This document shows, one piece after another, positions 41,270 to 45,744 of a stretch of DNA of 45,744 nucleotides. Position 1 is the stretch's first letter, and every line of letters starts with the position of its first letter. The stretch lies in assembly GCA_025361865.1 (NCBI GenBank), contig JANYJH010000274.1:1-45744 (forward strand), read 5' to 3'. This stretch comes from Phragmitibacter sp. (GTDB taxonomy: Bacteria; Verrucomicrobiota; Verrucomicrobiia; Verrucomicrobiales; Verrucomicrobiaceae). A program made the position numbers and the translations under genes. A model generated the notes under the pieces. The model was given only the letters and a program-made list of their open reading frames with translations. It was not told the DNA's origin and ran no database searches.

Positions 41270-43786
41270 CTACTCTATCTTTAACGGCGGGGGCGGCACG
41301 ATCTTGAGTGGCGCTGATTTAGGGGCCTCTTCTTCAACGGGTTCTGCTCGCTTGATGACGGAGCCGTCTTCGTTCACAGGCTCGGCTTTGAGAGGGGCGG
41401 GCTGGTAGGAGTTGTAAGGATCAATGCCTAATATCGTGGGGGCGGTCATCATCACGGCCTGGACGTTGCCATTGGTATGGCTGACGCTCATCCCGAGCGA
41501 GGTGGTGTCGTAAGTGGGCTTCGGCACGAAATCATTTTCCGTCAACAGACCACCCGTGTGTTGGTCGCAGTAGAGTTCAAACACGGTCTTCGGACGCAGC
41601 ACTTCCAAGTAAGTATCGCGAATGGATTTGGAGCCACCGTGGGCATCAGGAATCTTTTCATAACAGGCGTCCGTGGCTCTCAGACCGCTTTTCTTACAGA
41701 CCTCAACGAGTCGAGCGTCCTCTGGAGGAGCGAACTGCTCGGGCTTGTAACTCTTCACCGTCGCAGAAATGGCATCCACCCAGATGGGCAGGGCAATGCG
41801 ATTACTGTAGGCTCCGGTATAGACAGGCTTCGACTGATCAAAACCACACCAGACACCGCATGTGACCGCGCTGGTGTAGCCGACGAACCAGAGATCCTTG
41901 AACTCGTAATGAGTGCCCGTTTTGCCCGCAGCGGGAAACTTGTCCATGCCGAACTCACTATAGGCAGTGCGGCCCGTGCCACGAGTCAGCGCGTCAGCAA
42001 GACAGGTGTGCGTTTGATAAGCAGCGGTTTCATCCATGACGGAAACCATTTCATCATCATCATCTTTGACCTGAAAAATAACGCGGCCCTTCAGGTCCGT
42101 TATGCGCTTGATGAGGCTGACTTCTTTGACACGTTTTCCTTTGTTTGGGAAGACACTGTAAGCCAGACAAACTTCATCAAGGCGGGCCTCGCTGGCTCCG
42201 AGAAACGCGCTGGCGTAATCACGCATCGGAGACCGGATGCCAGCCTTCGCGACAAGCTCTTTCACCGGATCGAGACCGATCTTTTCACCGAGGCGAACGG
42301 TGGCCGCATTTCGACTTTCCACCAGCGCTTCACGGGCGGCGATGTGATCGGAGTAGCGGGTCTCATCCTGCTCCGTTCCCCATTCCCCAAGGATGCCCGT
42401 GAGTCCGCCGATCATCACGCGCCGATTATCAATGGGGCCGTCTTCGAGCTGCACAGCGGGGAAGTAATCCGGCTTCTGAAACGCAGTGGCATAGACGAAG
42501 GGAATGAAGGCTGTGCCCGTGGGGCGACGGCTCTGCAAGGCGCGGTTATACATGCTGTCCACGAAGTCGCGGCCACCGACCAGCGCGAGAATGCCACCAT
42601 CGCGGTTATCGATCATCAGCACCGAGGCTTGGAGATATTCCGGTTGGGGGCGGGGCGTATCTGGATCAATGGCTTTCGTGCTCAGTTTCTTCCGGTAATC
42701 ATCCAGAATGAGGTGGTATTGATCATAGGTTTGATTGGGGTAATCAGGACGCTTTTCCACTTCCGCCATACGCTTCCGCACGGCCTCCTCAGCGGTCTTC
42801 TGCAACTGACGGTCAATGGTCGTGTAAATCTGGAAGCCACCCACCACGGACTCATCTTCCCCGATGATCTTCATGGCCTGCTGGCGGATTTCATCATAGA
42901 CGTAACTGAGGCGGATGTCCGCAGAGCGGGGCGTCAGAATGACCGGGCGCTGCTTATATAAATCACGGTCACTGGCGGTGAGGAAATGCTCATCATGCAT
43001 CCGGTCCAGGACGTGATTACGCTGCTCGATGTGATGCTGCGGATGAAGGCGCGGATTGAGCCCGCCGGGGTTTTTGAGCAAACAGGAAAGGCTGGCCGAT
43101 TCTTCCACATTGATCTGAGAGATGTCCTTCCCGAAGTAGCCCTGCGCGGCGGCCTGAACTCCGTAGTTACCACTGCCAAAATAGACTCGGTTCAGGTAGA
43201 ACTCTAGGATGTCTGATTTGGAGTAAGTCTTTTCAATGCGGGACGAAACGTAGGCTTCGACGATCTTGCGTTTGTATTGGGAGAACTTGCTGGCCTCCAT
43301 TTCCATGTCTTTAAGTTTAAAGACATCACGGGCGAGCTGCTGCGTCAGCGTGCTGGCCCCTTGGGTCTGGCGGCCCACTTTGAAGTTCAGCCAGATGGCG
43401 CGAATGACGCCGATAGTGTCAACGCCACCGTGCTGGAAGAAACGTGAGTCTTCCTCTGCGGTCAGCGCTTCGATGAAGTGCTTCGGCACTTGCTCGATCT
43501 TGATGGGGCGTCGGTTCAGCACGTAAATGCGGCCCACTTCCTCCCCTTTCCGGTCATGAATGACGCTGGGCTGCTCCAGTTTTTTCAGGTCATCCATCGG
43601 CAAGGCCTCCGCCATTTCCCGCAGTGGCTTGAGGATGGCCAAAACGATGAGCACGCCCGTGACACAAGCGACAAGGCAGAAGAGGAAGAACAGGACAAAC
43701 CAGCGCTTTTGGAAGAACGGGACTTTACGGCGGGTGTTCCCACCGCGCGGGCGGGGCGGTTGTTCTGAAATGAATGAAGAAGGCAT
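41270..43786 (-). CDS. Class A penicillin-binding protein with altered transpeptidase motif
   Basis: An 838-residue PBP1A-type protein. A cytoplasmic N-terminus of about 28 residues precedes one membrane helix (29-53) and a GT51 glycosyltransferase domain (about 75-260) with EEDSRFFQHGGVD and QGASTLTQQLARDVF intact. The transpeptidase domain (about 385-690) retains SRN (491-493) and KTGT. At the position of the catalytic SxxK, however, the sequence reads TGTAFIPF, with Thr425 instead of Ser and Ile428 instead of Lys. The bases at 42503-42514 confirm this. It should still polymerise glycan, but cross-linking by the usual mechanism is doubtful. A Pro/Glu/Lys-rich tail ends the protein. Confidence 0.93.
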   Translation of the reverse strand: MPSSFISEQPPRPRGGNTRRKVPFFQKRWFVLFFLFCLVACVTGVLIVLAILKPLREMAEALPMDDLKKLEQPSVIHDRKGEEVGRIYVLNRRPIKIEQVPKHFIEALTAEEDSRFFQHGGVDTIGVIRAIWLNFKVGRQTQGASTLTQQLARDVFKLKDMEMEASKFSQYKRKIVEAYVSSRIEKTYSKSDILEFYLNRVYFGSGNYGVQAAAQGYFGKDISQINVEESASLSCLLKNPGGLNPRLHPQHHIEQRNHVLDRMHDEHFLTASDRDLYKQRPVILTPRSADIRLSYVYDEIRQQAMKIIGEDESVVGGFQIYTTIDRQLQKTAEEAVRKRMAEVEKRPDYPNQTYDQYHLILDDYRKKLSTKAIDPDTPRPQPEYLQASVLMIDNRDGGILALVGGRDFVDSMYNRALQSRRPTGTAFIPFVYATAFQKPDYFPAVQLEDGPIDNRRVMIGGLTGILGEWGTEQDETRYSDHIAAREALVESRNAATVRLGEKIGLDPVKELVAKAGIRSPMRDYASAFLGASEARLDEVCLAYSVFPNKGKRVKEVSLIKRITDLKGRVIFQVKDDDDEMVSVMDETAAYQTHTCLADALTRGTGRTAYSEFGMDKFPAAGKTGTHYEFKDLWFVGYTSAVTCGVWCGFDQSKPVYTGAYSNRIALPIWVDAISATVKSYKPEQFAPPEDARLVEVCKKSGLRATDACYEKIPDAHGGSKSIRDTYLEVLRPKTVFELYCDQHTGGLLTENDFVPKPTYDTTSLGMSVSHTNGNVQAVMMTAPTILGIDPYNSYQPAPLKAEPVNEDGSVIKRAEPVEEEAPKSAPLKIVPPPPLKIE

Positions 43787-44109
43787 GGCGACATCCGTCC
43801 ATAAATGACGGGGTGAACAGTATATCTGACTTTATGATTGTGGCTAGGATGGGATTTTGTGACGACGTTCATCGAAATCCCTATCTCGACTGCAAGCCGC
43901 TCAAATACAGGCGGAAACGGGACTCTAATACCGACTCTGTGAAAGAGAAATTCCGGCTTGCACTCGGGTATATTGCCCCTATCTTCACCGCCCTTCGCGC
44001 CGAGCGTGGAGGAATTGTGCCAACGTAAAACGTCAACTGCTAAGTGATCTGATCAGTCCGCTGAGCTTGGGATTCGTCCCGAGTGAGATTGCAAGCTCTC
44101 AATAACTAC
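43787..44109. promoter_or_regulatory. 323-bp gap holding the rpsB leader
   Basis: No gene is supported here. The region lies between the divergent penicillin-binding protein and rpsB genes, so it must carry both promoters. I see no pair of -35/-10 elements that stands out; TATATT at about 43969-43974 is a possible plus-strand -10. A hairpin with a TTCG loop lies just before the rpsB start and is listed separately. Confidence 0.35.
44065..44084 (+). promoter_or_regulatory. Hairpin with UUCG loop in the rpsB leader
   Basis: Bases 44065-44072 pair with 44077-44084 (8 bp including two G-U pairs) around a TTCG loop, ending 25 bases before the rpsB ATG. Ribosomal protein operons are often self-regulated through leader structures, and S2 is known to repress rpsB-tsf in E. 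coli. Whether this hairpin serves that role is inference. Confidence 0.4.
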
Positions 44110-44802
44110 ATGTCCCAAGAACAACTCGTCGAACTAGTCGAAGCCGGTGTCCATTTCGGTCACCAAACCCGCCGCTGGAATCCGAAGATGAAGAATTTCA
44201 TCATGGAAACCCGCAATGGTATCCACATCATCAACATCGAGAAGACCATCGATCAGGTGGAAGTCGCTGCGAATTTCCTCAGCGATCTCGCCAAGAAGGG
44301 CAAGCACATCCTCTTCGTCGGTTGCAAGCGCCAAGCTCAAGAAGCCGTCGAAGAAGCCGCGAAAGCCTGCGGACAGTTCTACGTGAACAACCGCTGGCTC
44401 GGTGGCACCTTGACCAACATGGCGACCATCAAGAAGAGCATCGCACGCCTGCAATACCTCGAAGATCTACCTAAGCTCCCTGAGTTCAAGGCGATGTCCA
44501 AGAAGGAAATCGCTGCGCTCAACCGCGAAAAAGCCAAGCTCGGACGCAACCTCAAAGGCATCCGCCAGATGGAAAAGCTACCTGATGCCATCGTCATCGT
44601 GGACAGCGCCCGCGAGCACATCGCCGTGCATGAAGCTGGCCGCTTGAACATCCCTATCGTCGCGATGGTGGACAGCAATGCTGACCCAGAAAAAGTGGAT
44701 TACCCGATCGCCTCCAACGACGACGCCATCCGCGCCATCCGCATGATTCTTCAGAAGCTCATCGGCCCCATTATTGCGGGCTTGGCTGAAGCGAAGAAGT
44801 AA
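44110..44802 (+). CDS. rpsB: Small ribosomal subunit protein S2
   Basis: A 230-residue ribosomal protein S2, needed for the 30S subunit. Family marks are LVEAGVHFGHQTRRWNPKMKNFI, NGIHIINIEKT, GCKRQAQEAVEEAA, NNRWLGGTLTNMATIKKSI and the closing NIPIVAMVDSNADPEKVDYPIASNDDAIRAI. The ATG at 44110 is chosen over an in-frame codon at 44083 because S2 begins a few residues before LVEAGVHFGH. There is no Shine-Dalgarno sequence. It is followed 40 bp downstream by tsf, the classical rpsB-tsf operon. Confidence 0.97.
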   Translation: MSQEQLVELVEAGVHFGHQTRRWNPKMKNFIMETRNGIHIINIEKTIDQVEVAANFLSDLAKKGKHILFVGCKRQAQEAVEEAAKACGQFYVNNRWLGGTLTNMATIKKSIARLQYLEDLPKLPEFKAMSKKEIAALNREKAKLGRNLKGIRQMEKLPDAIVIVDSAREHIAVHEAGRLNIPIVAMVDSNADPEKVDYPIASNDDAIRAIRMILQKLIGPIIAGLAEAKK

Positions 44803-44842
44803 TTGCCGGGGCAAATCTCAGAAACACTCTATTTAAAATCTC

Positions 44843-45436
44843 ATGGCTGAAATCACCGCTGCCCTCGTCAAAACCCTCCGTGAAAAAACCAGTCTTGGCA
44901 TGATGGAATGCAAAGGCGCGCTCAAGGAAGCCGATGGCGACCTTGAAAAAGCTGAAACCATCCTGCGCAAGAAGGGCATCCTCAAAGCTGACAAGAAGTC
45001 CGACCGTGCGACCAAGGAAGGCATCGTCGCTTCCTACATCCACATGGCTGGCCGTGTGGGCGTGCTCATTGAAGTGAACTGCGAAACCGACTTCGTGGCG
45101 AAGAACGAGAGCTTCCAGGGCCTCGTGAAAGACCTTACCCTGCACATCGCAGCGGCCAACCCCAGCTATCTGGCCCGTGAGGAAGTCCCTGCGGACCTCG
45201 TCGCCAAGGAGCGCGAAATCGCTGCTGAGCAGATGAAGGGCAAGCCCGCCAACGTGGTGGACAAGATCGTGGACGGCAAAATGAGCAAGTTCTACGCTGA
45301 CTTCTGCCTCCTTGAACAAGGCTTCATCAAGAACCCTGACGTTACCGTTACGGACCTGATCAAGACGAAGATCGCTGAACTCGGGGAAAACATCGTCGTT
45401 CGCCGCTTTACCCGCTACGCAGTAGGCGGAGAGTAG
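44843..45436 (+). CDS. tsf: Elongation factor Ts
   Basis: A 197-residue EF-Ts, the nucleotide exchange factor of EF-Tu. The N-terminal domain (ALVKTLREKTSLGMMECKGALKEADGDLEKA), the GRVGVLIEVNCETDFVA block and the LLEQGFIKNP motif are clear. It is shorter than E. coli EF-Ts (283) because it has one central subdomain, a form seen in many other bacteria. The start ATG at 44843 follows an AT-rich stretch without a Shine-Dalgarno sequence. A strong terminator follows 25 bp after the stop. Confidence 0.97.
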   Translation: MAEITAALVKTLREKTSLGMMECKGALKEADGDLEKAETILRKKGILKADKKSDRATKEGIVASYIHMAGRVGVLIEVNCETDFVAKNESFQGLVKDLTLHIAAANPSYLAREEVPADLVAKEREIAAEQMKGKPANVVDKIVDGKMSKFYADFCLLEQGFIKNPDVTVTDLIKTKIAELGENIVVRRFTRYAVGGE

Positions 45437-45461
45437 TTCTTAAAGCTTCCTCACCTTATCA

Positions 45462-45496
45462 AACCACAGGCTGTGTCATGCAGCCTGTGGTTTTTT
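45462..45496 (+). terminator. Intrinsic terminator after tsf
   Basis: AACCACAGGCT (45462-45472) pairs perfectly with AGCCTGTGGTT (45482-45492) around a 9-base loop, followed by a T run to 45496. It ends the rpsB-tsf operon, just before the stop codon of the convergent gene. Confidence 0.92.
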
Positions 45497-45507
45497 GTTA
45501 GGTTGGA

Positions 45508-45744
45508 TCACGGTGTCAGCTTCACCGTCACCAGCACGGACTTCGAGGTCGGCGTCAGGCTGACATCTGCAAAGGAGCGCACAGGCACCAGGACATTCGC
45601 TTCAGGGAAATAGGCTGCGCAGCTTCCAGCCGGTGTGTCGTAAGGCACCGCGAGGAACTTGTGAGCTTCCCGAGTCTCTCCTTCAAAGTGGCTAGTGATG
45701 TCCACGGGACGCATGGGTTCGATGCCCCGCGCCTTCATGTCCGC
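45508..45744 (-). CDS. C-terminal part of a molybdopterin oxidoreductase (FdhF/YdeP-like; 5' end outside window)
   Basis: The last 78 residues of a longer protein; the frame is open to the right edge. VDITSHFEGETREAHKFLAVPYDTPAGSCAAYFPEANVLVPV and the closing TPTSKSVLVTV match the molybdopterin dinucleotide-binding C-terminus of FdhF/YdeP-type oxidoreductases, where an AAYxPExNxLVP string is characteristic. Such enzymes use the bis-MGD cofactor made by MobA and, for formate dehydrogenases, need FdhD; both genes lie about 8 kb to the left. Catalytic residues and iron-sulfur sites are outside the window, so activity cannot be judged. Confidence 0.72.
   Translation of the reverse strand, partial: ADMKARGIEPMRPVDITSHFEGETREAHKFLAVPYDTPAGSCAAYFPEANVLVPVRSFADVSLTPTSKSVLVTVKLTP

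Noticed and set aside
41477-42961. A 494-codon plus-strand open frame
   Set aside because: It is the antisense of the penicillin-binding protein transpeptidase domain and has no independent support.
1-45744. tRNA, rRNA, insertion sequence or prophage genes
   Set aside because: No cloverleaf, rRNA segment, transposase or phage structural gene was recognised anywhere in the window.

Overview
The window reads as a chromosomal segment of a moderately GC-rich Gram-negative bacterium, most likely of the Verrucomicrobia (Prosthecobacter/Verrucomicrobium-like). This rests on the type IV pilus-like locus with several unusual pseudopilins, the SHD1-type and sialate O-acetylesterase-type secreted proteins, and starts that mostly lack Shine-Dalgarno sequences. 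The phylum is an inference from gene content; no rRNA or tRNA gene is present to confirm it.

Layout. (1) 1-3400: the 3' end of a large protein, an exported protein of unknown function, a decayed copy of that protein's 5' end, and a third unknown gene closed by a strong terminator. (2) 3470-19306: a pilus/type II secretion-like locus. Ten minus-strand genes run from 17026 down to 3470: a giant 1805-residue prepilin, a PilT-like ATPase, PilM/N/O/P-like assembly proteins, three pseudopilins and a PilC/GspF platform protein. A secretin is transcribed divergently from a very AT-rich 228-bp intergenic region with a near-consensus promoter. (3) 19424-29002: a dienelactone hydrolase, an HlyD-type adaptor, an FtsX-type permease, an OmpA-like protein, a two-gene unit with a Roadblock-like protein leading into an ammonium transporter, a small lipoprotein gene between duplicated 96-bp segments, and the ATPase that probably belongs with the adaptor and permease. 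(4) 29057-34240: a Xer recombinase, a long inverted repeat, an L,D-transpeptidase, aspartate-semialdehyde dehydrogenase, a short-chain prenyl diphosphate synthase and a secreted esterase. (5) 34336-37791: an operon mobA-fdhD-cysteine desulfurase-hydroxyacid dehydrogenase for molybdoenzyme maturation. The 3' end of a probable molybdopterin oxidoreductase lies at the right edge of the window. (6) 37927-41253: a DUF433/DUF5615 toxin-antitoxin-like pair, a secreted zinc peptidase, a HEPN-like/HTH-like pair and a phospholipase D-like protein. (7) 41270-45436: a class A penicillin-binding protein whose transpeptidase SxxK motif is altered, then rpsB-tsf with a strong terminator.

The most unusual system is the pilus-like locus. 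One operon encodes the inner-membrane assembly proteins, one PilT-type motor, and a pilin-like protein whose class III leader is fused to fifteen tandem repeats of about 93 residues and a separate C-terminal domain. No short major pilin, extension ATPase or prepilin peptidase lies beside it. Other points worth a second look are the non-canonical active site of the penicillin-binding protein, the duplicated ATPase 3' end whose only differences are synonymous, and the Roadblock-like/ammonium transporter cluster.
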